64,000 nucleotides of DNA from Bacteriovorax stolpii (GTDB taxonomy: Bacteria; Bdellovibrionota; Bacteriovoracia; Bacteriovoracales; Bacteriovoracaceae). The stretch covers positions 122,941 to 186,940 of the forward strand of contig CAMCYI010000003.1 in NCBI GenBank assembly GCA_945883845.1. Direction: 5' to 3'. This document shows, piece by piece, positions 26,119 through 32,944 of this stretch. The translations under genes and the position numbers were made by a program. Position 1 is the first letter of the stretch. Every line of letters starts with the position of its first letter. The notes under the pieces were generated by a model that was given only the letters and a program-made list of their open reading frames with translations, searched no databases and was not told where the DNA came from.

Positions 26119-26988
26119 ATGAACAATCTGAAAGCGGGACTTCTCTTGTCCGCCCTCGCACTTTCAATCCCTGCACTAGCATGTACACCTGATGCTTTAG
26201 AGGGTTTTCTTCCTGAAAACAATCTCAAGATCATGGTTGGCGATAAAGCTGCCGGTGGCATTTCTGAAGAGCAGTTCAACGCTGTTATCGATAAAATTGA
26301 ACCTATGTACGCTCCGGTCATCTCGTCTCACGGCGGGAATTTGAAAGTTGTTCGTAACTGGAAAGACGGAACAGTCAACGCCTACGCTGAACAGACCGGT
26401 ACTGAATGGTCAGTCCAGATGTTTGGTGGTCTCGCCAGGCACAAGACAATTACTCCAGATGGGTTTGCTCTCGTTCTCTGTCACGAGCTTGGTCACCATA
26501 TCGGAGGTGCCCCGAAATATTCTGACGAAAAGTGGGCCTCAAACGAAGGTCAATCTGATTATTTCGCGACGTTGAAATGTCTCCGTAACGTCTGGAACTC
26601 GGATGATAACGAAACAATCTCTGCAGCTCTTGATGCTCCAAAATCACTCAAGGATGGATGTGCCGCTCAGTGGGCAGATTCAAAAGATCGCGCAGTTTGT
26701 ATCCGTTCAGGAATGGCAGGGGATTCAGTCGCAAAACTTTTCTCTGCTCTTTCATGGGCAAAACCAGCTAAGTTTGAAACTCCTGATCTTAAAGTTGTGA
26801 CAGCAACTGACGATCGCCACCCTGCAACTCAATGCCGCCTTGATACATATTTTCAGGGGGCACTCTGCGAAAAAGCTTTTACTGAAGATGTTGCTGAAGA
26901 CTCTGAAGTAACTGGTACATGTCACGGCTCTCTCGGAAATAAAATGGGTCTGCGTCCTCTCTGTTGGTTTAAACCTTCCGTTCTCTAA
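26119..26988 (+). CDS. Secreted gluzincin-type zinc peptidase, array member 2
   Basis: A 289-residue member with a strong Shine-Dalgarno (AAGGAGG). The signal peptide ends ALA before CTPDALEG, leaving a cysteine at or near the mature N-terminus. Zinc site HELGHHIGG, then after 16 residues NEGQSD. The blocks GFLPENNLKI, VNAYAEQ, MFGGLARH, CRLDTYFQGALCEKAF and PLCWFKP are all present. It has nine cysteines. It would be a periplasmic or exported endopeptidase of clan MA. The exact family is not identified, and there is no propeptide of thermolysin size. Confidence 0.82.
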   Translation: MNNLKAGLLLSALALSIPALACTPDALEGFLPENNLKIMVGDKAAGGISEEQFNAVIDKIEPMYAPVISSHGGNLKVVRNWKDGTVNAYAEQTGTEWSVQMFGGLARHKTITPDGFALVLCHELGHHIGGAPKYSDEKWASNEGQSDYFATLKCLRNVWNSDDNETISAALDAPKSLKDGCAAQWADSKDRAVCIRSGMAGDSVAKLFSALSWAKPAKFETPDLKVVTATDDRHPATQCRLDTYFQGALCEKAFTEDVAEDSEVTGTCHGSLGNKMGLRPLCWFKPSVL

Positions 26989-26998
26989 GTCACATAGG

Positions 26999-27030
26999 CG
27001 GAGACATCTTTAACAAGGTGTCTCCGTTAA
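26999..27030 (+). terminator. Hairpin after array member 2
   Basis: CGGAGACA (26999-27006) pairs with TGTCTCCG (27019-27026). The T run is weak, so termination may be partial. Confidence 0.5.
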
Positions 27031-27053
27031 TATCCGACCGACGCACTCCAACC

Positions 27054-27070
27054 AACAAAAACTTACTTCC
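27054..27070 (+). promoter_or_regulatory. Motif shared upstream of array members 3 and 4 (copy 1)
   Basis: AACAAAAACTTACTT plus CC, ending 94 bases before the ATG of member 3. The same 15-base core ends in TC at 28122, also exactly 94 bases before the ATG of member 4. Either a shared regulatory element or a relic of duplication. Confidence 0.4.
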
Positions 27071-27163
27071 GATATTCGTCATGGGAAATGCGATTTCTGT
27101 TTGTCAGAATTGTGTGAAGAACAAAGAGATGAATTGACTCATTTCCAATTACAGGGAGTTCCC

Positions 27164-28045
27164 ATGAAATTGTTTCAGCAAGGATTGCTTACATTATCAC
27201 TCGTATTGGCAGCACCTGCCTTTGCTTGTACCCAGGACGGGGTTGAAGGTTTCGTACCAGAAAACGATTTGAAAATTTCGGTCAATGCAAAACGTTTTGG
27301 TGGAATGACAGAAGAACAATTTAATAAAACGATTGATTCTGTAGAACACATCTACGCTCCGATCGTTGCTGAGCTTGGCGGAACACTCAAAGTCGATCGT
27401 AAATGGACTGATGCTACAGTCAACGCTTACGCTCAACGTTCAGGCAGCACATGGATGGTGTCGATGTTCGGCGGTCTCGCTCGTCACGAAACAATCACAG
27501 AAGATGGTTTTGCACTCGTTGTTTGTCATGAAATCGGTCACCACATTGGTGGAGCTCCAAAGAAAACTTCAGCATGGTCTAATCCTTGGGCATCAAACGA
27601 AGGTCAAGCCGATTACTGGGCAACTCTTAAATGTCTTCGCCGTACCTGGTTGAATGATAACAACGAAGAGATCATCAAAGGGATGACGATCCCGGCAGCA
27701 CTCGAAGCAGCTTGTGGCCAACAGCATCTCTGGAATGCTGACCGCGCTCTTTGTATCCGCACTTCAATGGCGGGTGACTCTGTAGCGAAACTCTTCCAGG
27801 CCCTTTCAAAAGATCCTAAGGCTTCTGAGTTCAGCACTCCTGATGCGAAGGTTGTGACAAAAACAAATGATTCGCATCCAGCGACTCAATGTCGTCTTGA
27901 TACCTACTTCCAGGGTTCACTTTGCGAAATTGGTTATAACGATGCCGTAGAGAACACTTCTGAAGTGACAGGAACATGCCATGGCTCACTTGGTCACAAG
28001 CTAGGTATGCGTCCTTTATGCTGGTTTAAGCCATCTGTGCAGTAA
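27164..28045 (+). CDS. Secreted gluzincin-type zinc peptidase, array member 3
   Basis: A 293-residue member. The ATG at 27164 has an AGGGAG Shine-Dalgarno. The open frame upstream to 27101 is not used. The signal peptide ends AFA before CTQDGVEG. Zinc site HEIGHHIGG, then 19 residues to NEGQAD, the same spacing as thermolysin. It shares nearly identical DNA with member 5 across the block from MFGGLARH to the zinc site, although member 4 lies between them. This suggests recent duplication or gene conversion. The C-terminal CRLDTYFQGSLCEIGY and PLCWFKP blocks are intact. Confidence 0.82.
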   Translation: MKLFQQGLLTLSLVLAAPAFACTQDGVEGFVPENDLKISVNAKRFGGMTEEQFNKTIDSVEHIYAPIVAELGGTLKVDRKWTDATVNAYAQRSGSTWMVSMFGGLARHETITEDGFALVVCHEIGHHIGGAPKKTSAWSNPWASNEGQADYWATLKCLRRTWLNDNNEEIIKGMTIPAALEAACGQQHLWNADRALCIRTSMAGDSVAKLFQALSKDPKASEFSTPDAKVVTKTNDSHPATQCRLDTYFQGSLCEIGYNDAVENTSEVTGTCHGSLGHKLGMRPLCWFKPSVQ

Positions 28046-28066
28046 GATTCTTTAAGATTTCACCTC

Positions 28067-28096
28067 AAAAGGGTCTCTTCGGAGGCCCTTTTTTTT
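28067..28096 (+). terminator. Terminator after array member 3
   Basis: AAAAGGGTCTC pairs with GAGGCCCTTTT around a TTCG tetraloop (one G-U pair) and is followed by a T run. Confidence 0.88.
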
Positions 28097-28105
28097 GTCT
28101 CAAAT

Positions 28106-28122
28106 AACAAAAACTTACTTTC
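28106..28122 (+). promoter_or_regulatory. Motif shared upstream of array members 3 and 4 (copy 2)
   Basis: AACAAAAACTTACTT plus TC, ending 94 bases before the ATG at 28216, as for the copy at 27054. Confidence 0.4.
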
Positions 28123-28215
28123 AAATGAATGAGTCCGACTTTTCTAGACGGATAACTTTACCTCGGGCCAGAATTCTTCCCAGAGATTGATTTAGATCTT
28201 AAGGAGTAAACTGAA

Positions 28216-29091
28216 ATGAAATTCTTATCCCTCGTTCTTGCACTCACGCTTACACTTTCTTCATCAGCATTTGCATGCTCTGAAGACGGCTCAACTGGCA
28301 TTATCGAAGAGAATTCGATTCGTATTCCAGTCGGCGCAAAATTTGCGGGTGGAATTTCTGAAGCTGAATTCAATAAAGTGATCAACGACCTCGAAGTGAT
28401 CTACGTTCCTGTTGCAAAAAAAATGGGCGGAACTCTGACGATCAACCGTCTCTGGACAAATGAAACTGCAAACGCCAATGCTACTCGTATGGGAAGTGCC
28501 TGGACTGTAAATATGTACGGTGGACTTGCTCGTCACGCTGCTATGACTGCTGATGGTTTCTCTCTCGTTCTTTGTCACGAGATCGGTCACCAGATGGGTG
28601 GAGCTCCTAAAACAAACGCTATGCTTGGTCTGATGAAATGGGCCTCTAACGAAGGTCAATCTGATTACTGGGCAACAACAAAATGTCTTCGCACTCTCTT
28701 CTGGAATGATAACAACCAACAAATCGTAAAATCGCTTAATGCTCCAGCTTCTCTCGTTGCTGGTTGTGCAAAAGCTCACCCGAATAAAGATGAAGCTGCG
28801 ATCTGTGTTCGCGGCGGTATGGCAGGAGCTTCAGTCGCTGGCTTCTTCGCTGCTGCTCGCAAAGAGAATCCTTCTAAATTTGAAACACCGGTTACAACAA
28901 AAGTGACTAAAACGAATCATTCTCACCCTGCCACACAGTGTCGTCTTGACACATATTTCCAAGGTGCGATGTGCGAAAAAGCACACACTGAAGATGTTTC
29001 TCAATCAGATGAAGTGAAAGGAACTTGTCACAGTTTCACAGGGCAAACTGTAGGAACTCGTCCACTCTGTTGGTTCAAGCCAGCGAAGTAA
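28216..29091 (+). CDS. Secreted gluzincin-type zinc peptidase, array member 4
   Basis: A 291-residue member with an AAGGAG Shine-Dalgarno. The signal peptide ends AFA before CSEDGSTG. The zinc site is HEIGHQMGG, and the residue after the HExxH is Gln where the others have His. After 20 residues comes NEGQSD. The N-terminal block is altered (IIEENSIRI for FLPENNLKI), and there are more Ala and Lys residues. It is the most distinct of members 2-5, but all catalytic residues remain. The C-terminal CRLDTYFQGAMCEKAH and PLCWFKP blocks are present. Confidence 0.82.
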   Translation: MKFLSLVLALTLTLSSSAFACSEDGSTGIIEENSIRIPVGAKFAGGISEAEFNKVINDLEVIYVPVAKKMGGTLTINRLWTNETANANATRMGSAWTVNMYGGLARHAAMTADGFSLVLCHEIGHQMGGAPKTNAMLGLMKWASNEGQSDYWATTKCLRTLFWNDNNQQIVKSLNAPASLVAGCAKAHPNKDEAAICVRGGMAGASVAGFFAAARKENPSKFETPVTTKVTKTNHSHPATQCRLDTYFQGAMCEKAHTEDVSQSDEVKGTCHSFTGQTVGTRPLCWFKPAK

Positions 29092-29119
29092 AAAGATCTT
29101 TTAAAAAATTCTTATCATG

Positions 29120-29147
29120 AGGCCGGAATTCTTTCCGGCCTTTTTTT
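29120..29147 (+). terminator. Terminator after array member 4
   Basis: AGGCCGGAA and TTTCCGGCC pair around a short TTC-type loop, followed by seven T. Confidence 0.88.
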
Positions 29148-29241
29148 GCCTTGAGATTTTTCTTACATCTGCTCACATACCCGCAAACTTTTTAAATTCA
29201 TGTCACAATCTTTACAAGAACAACTCATAAAAGGATTTATG

Positions 29242-30123
29242 ATGAAGATTTTAAAACACGGATTGTTGGCCACTGCCCTTATCACGACATCAGCATTTAC
29301 ATGTACAATTGACGGTCTCGAAGGAATTCTTCCTGAGAACGACATGAAAATCGAAGTTAACGCTAAAAGATTTGGCGGGATCTCTGAAGAACAATTTAAT
29401 AAGACGATCGATAAAGTAGAAACTCTCTATATGCCTATCGTAGGTACATACGGTGGAACACTTCAGGTTGTTCGCAAGTGGACTGATGCCACTGTTAACG
29501 CCTACGCTGAGCAATCAGGCAAAATCTGGAAAGTTTCTATGTTCGGCGGTCTCGCTCGCCATGAAACAATCACTGAAGATGGTTTTGCACTCGTTGTTTG
29601 TCACGAAATCGGTCACCACATTGGTGGAGCTCCACTTTACAGCTGGAAAGATTCTGTGAATGCAGGATGGGCAGCTACTGAAGGTCAGTCTGACTATTTC
29701 TCAACAACTAAATGTCTCCGTCGTGCATGGTTGTCTGAAGACAACGCTACGATCGCAGCTGCTATGGAGATCCCACAAGTCGTAAAAGATTCATGTGCAA
29801 CTGCATGGTCAGACGCTAACGATTACAACATCTGTCTTCGTGGAGCTATGGCCGGCGATTCAGTTTCTAAACTCTTCGCAGCTCTCAGAAAGCAGCCACC
29901 AGGGAAATTTGAGACTCCAGATGCTGCTGTTGTAAAACGCACGTATGAAGGTCACCCTGCATTCCAGTGTCGCCTTGATACATACTTCCAGGGTGCTCTT
30001 TGTGAGAAAGCTTTCTCTGAAGACTTCACACGTGACTCTGAAGTCGCTGGTTCTTGCCACGGTACAACTGGCCAGTCGGTCGGCATGCGCCCAGTTTGTT
30101 GGTTCAAGCCTCTCGTTCAGTAG
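29242..30123 (+). CDS. Secreted gluzincin-type zinc peptidase, array member 5
   Basis: A 293-residue member. Tandem ATGs lie at 29239 and 29242, and the second is better spaced from an AAGGA Shine-Dalgarno. Signal peptide ending SAFT before CTIDGLEG. Zinc site HEIGHHIGG, then 21 residues to EGQSD, preceded by Thr and not Asn. From KRFGGISEEQFNKTIDKVE to the zinc site it closely matches member 3 at protein and DNA level. The C-terminal blocks CRLDTYFQGALCEKAF and PVCWFKP are present. Confidence 0.82.
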   Translation: MKILKHGLLATALITTSAFTCTIDGLEGILPENDMKIEVNAKRFGGISEEQFNKTIDKVETLYMPIVGTYGGTLQVVRKWTDATVNAYAEQSGKIWKVSMFGGLARHETITEDGFALVVCHEIGHHIGGAPLYSWKDSVNAGWAATEGQSDYFSTTKCLRRAWLSEDNATIAAAMEIPQVVKDSCATAWSDANDYNICLRGAMAGDSVSKLFAALRKQPPGKFETPDAAVVKRTYEGHPAFQCRLDTYFQGALCEKAFSEDFTRDSEVAGSCHGTTGQSVGMRPVCWFKPLVQ

Positions 30124-30150
30124 TCCTTTTTTACATTCTGTTACTTCTGG

Positions 30151-30179
30151 AGGCCGGGGCAACCCGGCCTTCTTTTTTC
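30151..30179 (+). terminator. Terminator after array member 5
   Basis: AGGCCGGG and CCCGGCCT pair around a GCAA tetraloop, followed by TTCTTTTTT. Confidence 0.87.
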
Positions 30180-30260
30180 TTCTGTCATTCACGTCATGCG
30201 AGATGATGTAAGTACCTCCACGGAGAATAGTTCTCTATAACCTCATTCCGGAGGTCTTCA

Positions 30261-31142
30261 ATGACAAAAATTCTTTTTCTCACTATCGCCCTTATCTCTC
30301 TCATTCTTCTTTCACCTTATTCATTTGCATGTTCAACAGATGGCCTTAGTGGATTTCTTCCGAAGAACGATTTGAGAATTCCAGCGTTCGCGGCCAAGAT
30401 GTTCGGCGGACTCTCAGAAGAGCAGTTCTTTGGCGTGATTGAAAAAATTGAAACTGAATATGCACCGATTTTTAAAAACAAAGGTCTCTCCCTCTCAGTT
30501 GATAAAGACTGGGCGGATGCTGAGGTCAATGCTTTTGCCAGCATGGGTGAGCGAAAGTCTGACAGGGTCATCATGATGACCGGGGGCCTTGCGAGACATA
30601 CCCTGATGACTGAAGATGCTTTCGCTCTCGTGCTTTGCCACGAAGTAGGCCATCACATTGGAGGTTTTCCTCTCATCAGAACCGACTGGCTTACAGCTGA
30701 AGAGGGTGCAGATTATTTCGCGACTCTGAAATGTGCCCGCAGGATTTTCCTCCATGATAATAACCAGAAAATTGTGAAGTCGATCAAGGTCCCGCCAGTC
30801 GTCCAGGTGGCCTGTGCCAGTGCTCACAAAGATCTCAATGACCGCGCCATCTGTATCCGCACGAATGCTGCCTCACAGGTTCTGGGCCAGTTCTTTGCTT
30901 TGATTCCGCAACCGAGTGCCAATCCAAAATTTGAAACGCCCGATAGATCAGTCGCCGCAAGAACAAACATGAGTTACGGCAGCGATCAGTGCCGTCTGGA
31001 TACTTTTTTTCAAGGATCTCTCTGCGAGAAAAGTTTCAATGAAGATGTTTCAGACTCAGATGAGCTGAAAGGGGCATGTCATGGAAAGACGGGCCACACA
31101 GTCGGGTTAAGACCTTTGTGTTGGTTTAGGCCTAAAGCGTAG
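30261..31142 (+). CDS. Secreted gluzincin-type zinc peptidase, array member 6
   Basis: A 293-residue member with a CGGAGG Shine-Dalgarno. The signal peptide ends SFA before CSTDGLSG. Zinc site HEVGHHIGG, followed after 15 residues by EEGAD in place of NEGQ[SA]D, the shortest spacer in the array. The block before the zinc site is altered (MMTGGLARH). The C-terminal CRLDTFFQGSLCEKSF and PLCWFRP blocks are kept. Codon use is less biased toward the repeated codons of members 3-5, consistent with an older copy. Confidence 0.82.
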   Translation: MTKILFLTIALISLILLSPYSFACSTDGLSGFLPKNDLRIPAFAAKMFGGLSEEQFFGVIEKIETEYAPIFKNKGLSLSVDKDWADAEVNAFASMGERKSDRVIMMTGGLARHTLMTEDAFALVLCHEVGHHIGGFPLIRTDWLTAEEGADYFATLKCARRIFLHDNNQKIVKSIKVPPVVQVACASAHKDLNDRAICIRTNAASQVLGQFFALIPQPSANPKFETPDRSVAARTNMSYGSDQCRLDTFFQGSLCEKSFNEDVSDSDELKGACHGKTGHTVGLRPLCWFRPKA

Positions 31143-31161
31143 AGAAGTCTCAAAGTATCTT

Positions 31162-31195
31162 AAGAAGCCGCCGATGATGGCGGCTTCTTTTTTTT
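31162..31195 (+). terminator. Terminator closing the peptidase array
   Basis: An 11-bp stem AAGAAGCCGCC / GGCGGCTTCTT around GATGAT, followed by a long T run. Confidence 0.92.
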
Positions 31196-31206
31196 CTAAA
31201 TTCGAC

Positions 31207-31212
31207 TATCAT
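31207..31212 (+). promoter_or_regulatory. -10 element of a leaderless promoter (FHA gene)
   Basis: TATCAT ends 6 bases before the ATG at 31219, and there is no Shine-Dalgarno. Confidence 0.45.
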
Positions 31213-31218
31213 GGAAGC

Positions 31219-31665
31219 ATGTCAGATTCTTCACCACTATTTAAGACCAGTCATTTTATCCGTAACCTTGATAGCAAGGACACGATTGAAATTATCAAGA
31301 CCATGGTAGCGGGCCGCAAGAGAGCTGACATTATCCTGACTGATCCTAAGAGCAGCGTGAACCATTGTGAGTTCATTCCGGGTAACCAGGAATTACTGGT
31401 GAAAGATCTCGGTAGTACCAACGGTACTCAGGTGAACGGTGCTTCTATCGGAACCGAACCCTATCCGCTCAAGCCTTCTGACATCATTAGTATCGGGGAC
31501 GCAAAGTTTATCTACGTTCCGGTGAAGCCGTTCTCGGCCGGTGTGACCAAAGAAGAGCTTTCTTCTGATCTGGGCCGGAAGAAACTCATGGTGTTTATCA
31601 TTGTGGGTGTGCTGGGTCTTCTGGCGATGTTTGTGGCAGGGCTTATCTGGTTTCAAGGTAAATAA
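31219..31665 (+). CDS. FHA-domain protein with a C-terminal membrane anchor
   Basis: A 148-residue protein. The FHA phosphothreonine-recognition fold spans about 10-108, with GRKRADI, SSVNHCEF (where the usual SxxH signature is kept as SVNH) and LGSTNGTQVNG. A single hydrophobic segment at about 123-145 near the C-terminus would anchor it in the inner membrane with the FHA domain in the cytoplasm. The kinase partner is not in the window. The upstream frame to 31174 overlaps the terminator and is not used. Confidence 0.85.
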   Translation: MSDSSPLFKTSHFIRNLDSKDTIEIIKTMVAGRKRADIILTDPKSSVNHCEFIPGNQELLVKDLGSTNGTQVNGASIGTEPYPLKPSDIISIGDAKFIYVPVKPFSAGVTKEELSSDLGRKKLMVFIIVGVLGLLAMFVAGLIWFQGK

Positions 31666-31666
31666 G

Positions 31667-31695
31667 AAAGGCCCCTTGCGGAGCCTTTTGTTTTT
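31667..31695 (+). terminator. Terminator after the FHA gene
   Basis: AAAGGCCCC and GGAGCCTTT pair with one mismatch around TTGC, followed by TGTTTTT. Confidence 0.7.
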
Positions 31696-31712
31696 AAAAA
31701 AATCGAAAATTC

Positions 31713-32120
31713 TTAGAGAGTAATTTCGTTCAGCGCTTTGATCGCGCGATTGTCATCAACATTGCCCATACCACATTCACTTGTCACAAGCTTGCCTTCA
31801 ACGAGGTCAGCGAAGATCAGATAAACGCCAGTCATCGCTGTGAAATCTACACCACAGTTTCCACCGGTATTTTTCGTCGTGTATACATTGAGTGTGCGAC
31901 TGTAACGGATGCTTTTGAAGTTACGGAGAACAACAAATGTCGTCTTCTGGACAGCTTCGCCGGCGAGTACACCTGAAGCTAATGAGTCTGTGCTTGGGAA
32001 ACCGATGAAAGCTGCTTTCGAGCCAGTCACCATGAACTTACCATCAGGCCATGAGCCACATGAGCAGGCGAGGGCAGCTGAAGACACGATAAGAGCGATA
32101 AAACCTACGAGAGTTTTCAT
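31713..32120 (-). CDS. Secreted TIMP/NTR-like domain protein (possible metalloprotease inhibitor)
   Basis: A 135-residue protein. The ATG at 32120 is chosen because an AAAGG Shine-Dalgarno then has normal spacing. The signal peptide ends ALA at residue 18, so the mature protein would begin CSC. The four cysteines are C19, C21, C89 and C116, which are positions 1, 3, 71 and 98 of the mature chain. In TIMP-1 the disulfides are C1-C70 and C3-C99, nearly the same spacing. The order of blocks also fits the NTR/TIMP fold: CxC, AAFIGFP, TTFVVLRNFKS, VYTT, NCGVDF, GVYLIFAD and GKLVTSEC. TIMPs inhibit metalloproteases by chelating the catalytic zinc with the free N-terminal cysteine. It lies next to, and convergent with, the six-peptidase array. 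Inhibitor function is inference. Confidence 0.72.
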   Translation of the reverse strand: MKTLVGFIALIVSSAALACSCGSWPDGKFMVTGSKAAFIGFPSTDSLASGVLAGEAVQKTTFVVLRNFKSIRYSRTLNVYTTKNTGGNCGVDFTAMTGVYLIFADLVEGKLVTSECGMGNVDDNRAIKALNEITL

Positions 32121-32232
32121 GAACATCCTTTTGAGAGTTTAGAGAGGGGGAATCTATGACCTGCGTAAAGCATCGGCAACTGAATGTTTTAAGAAGTTTT
32201 AAATGTCTAAAATCGTGTAGGTTCGGAGATTC

Positions 32233-32251
32233 ACTACCACCTGGTGGTAGT
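32233..32251. promoter_or_regulatory. 19-bp near-perfect palindrome at the end of the HNH-type gene
   Basis: ACTACCACCTGGTGGTAGT has 9-bp perfect arms around one base, overlapping the stop codon of the leftward gene at 32251. A related sequence, GTACCACCAGGGTA, lies on the other side of the gene at about 32876-32889, near its start. Possible binding sites, or a terminator without T run. Confidence 0.45.
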
Positions 32252-32868
32252 CAGTTCAGGAGTTTAAATTTCTTTTTGAGCAATACTTTGATCACGATAT
32301 CGGCCATGAGATTTACGAGTGCCTCATTAGAATATTTTCTGGGGAGTAGGCACTGAATCTTATAGAGTTTATCTACGGTTTCATCTGAGAGAACCATTGA
32401 AACTTTGACTTTATCAACGGAAATGCGCTTTTTCTCCTCACGAACGGAGATAGTTTTTCCGGAAATTTCAAAAAGCTTTTTCTCACAGTCATTCTTGTTG
32501 AGATTTTCTAATTGATGAAGAACATCACGTCTGGCCTGTGGTGTTTGAATGTTTTCTTGTTTGAAAAAGACTGAAGCTGATGCGATCGTGATGAGGTTCA
32601 GTTTGCCCGATTCAATTTTATGTTCAATTTCAGGCAGGTCTGCGATGAGTCGCGCAGCCATGATTCTTCGATGCGCGCTGGATCCGGAATAACCAAGAAT
32701 TCTGGTGCAATAATCGAAAAGAGAAGAACACCTGAGATCACAAAATAACTTACGACTCTCAATTTCTTTCAGATGGTGAAGAAGTTCTGTTGTAATGGCC
32801 CTCTCCCGCTTAACCAATGCAATAGTGTCTTTGAGCAAGCAATCATCTGTCAGGTGTTTTAAATTCAT
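32251..32868 (-). CDS. HNH-nuclease-type N-terminal domain protein lacking the nuclease domain
   Basis: A 205-residue protein. The N-terminal 150 residues (LVKRERAITTELLHHLKEIESRKLF, SSLFDYCTRILGYSGSSAHRRI and LPEIEHKIESGKL) match the helical domain that precedes an HNH endonuclease in many Bdellovibrionota proteins, as recalled from that family. Here the chain ends (KKKFKLLN) where the HNH part would be expected, and no nuclease remnant follows. It is either a truncated relic or a stand-alone DNA-binding derivative. Palindrome-like sequences flank the gene. No enzyme activity is claimed. Confidence 0.7.
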   Translation of the reverse strand: MNLKHLTDDCLLKDTIALVKRERAITTELLHHLKEIESRKLFCDLRCSSLFDYCTRILGYSGSSAHRRIMAARLIADLPEIEHKIESGKLNLITIASASVFFKQENIQTPQARRDVLHQLENLNKNDCEKKLFEISGKTISVREEKKRISVDKVKVSMVLSDETVDKLYKIQCLLPRKYSNEALVNLMADIVIKVLLKKKFKLLN

Positions 32869-32944
32869 TCAGGCGAAGTACCACCAGGGTATCTATCTGC
32901 CTTGCGAAGAATAAAAAATGTAAGATTTTTTTCGTTCCCGAAAA

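Noticed and set aside
25122..31142. Assignment of the six peptidases to family M48 or M4
   Set aside because: The VNAYA...GGLARH segment recalls M48, but the third ligand is far too close for M48. The HExxH/E..SD spacing suits M4, but the rest of thermolysin is missing. The family is left open.
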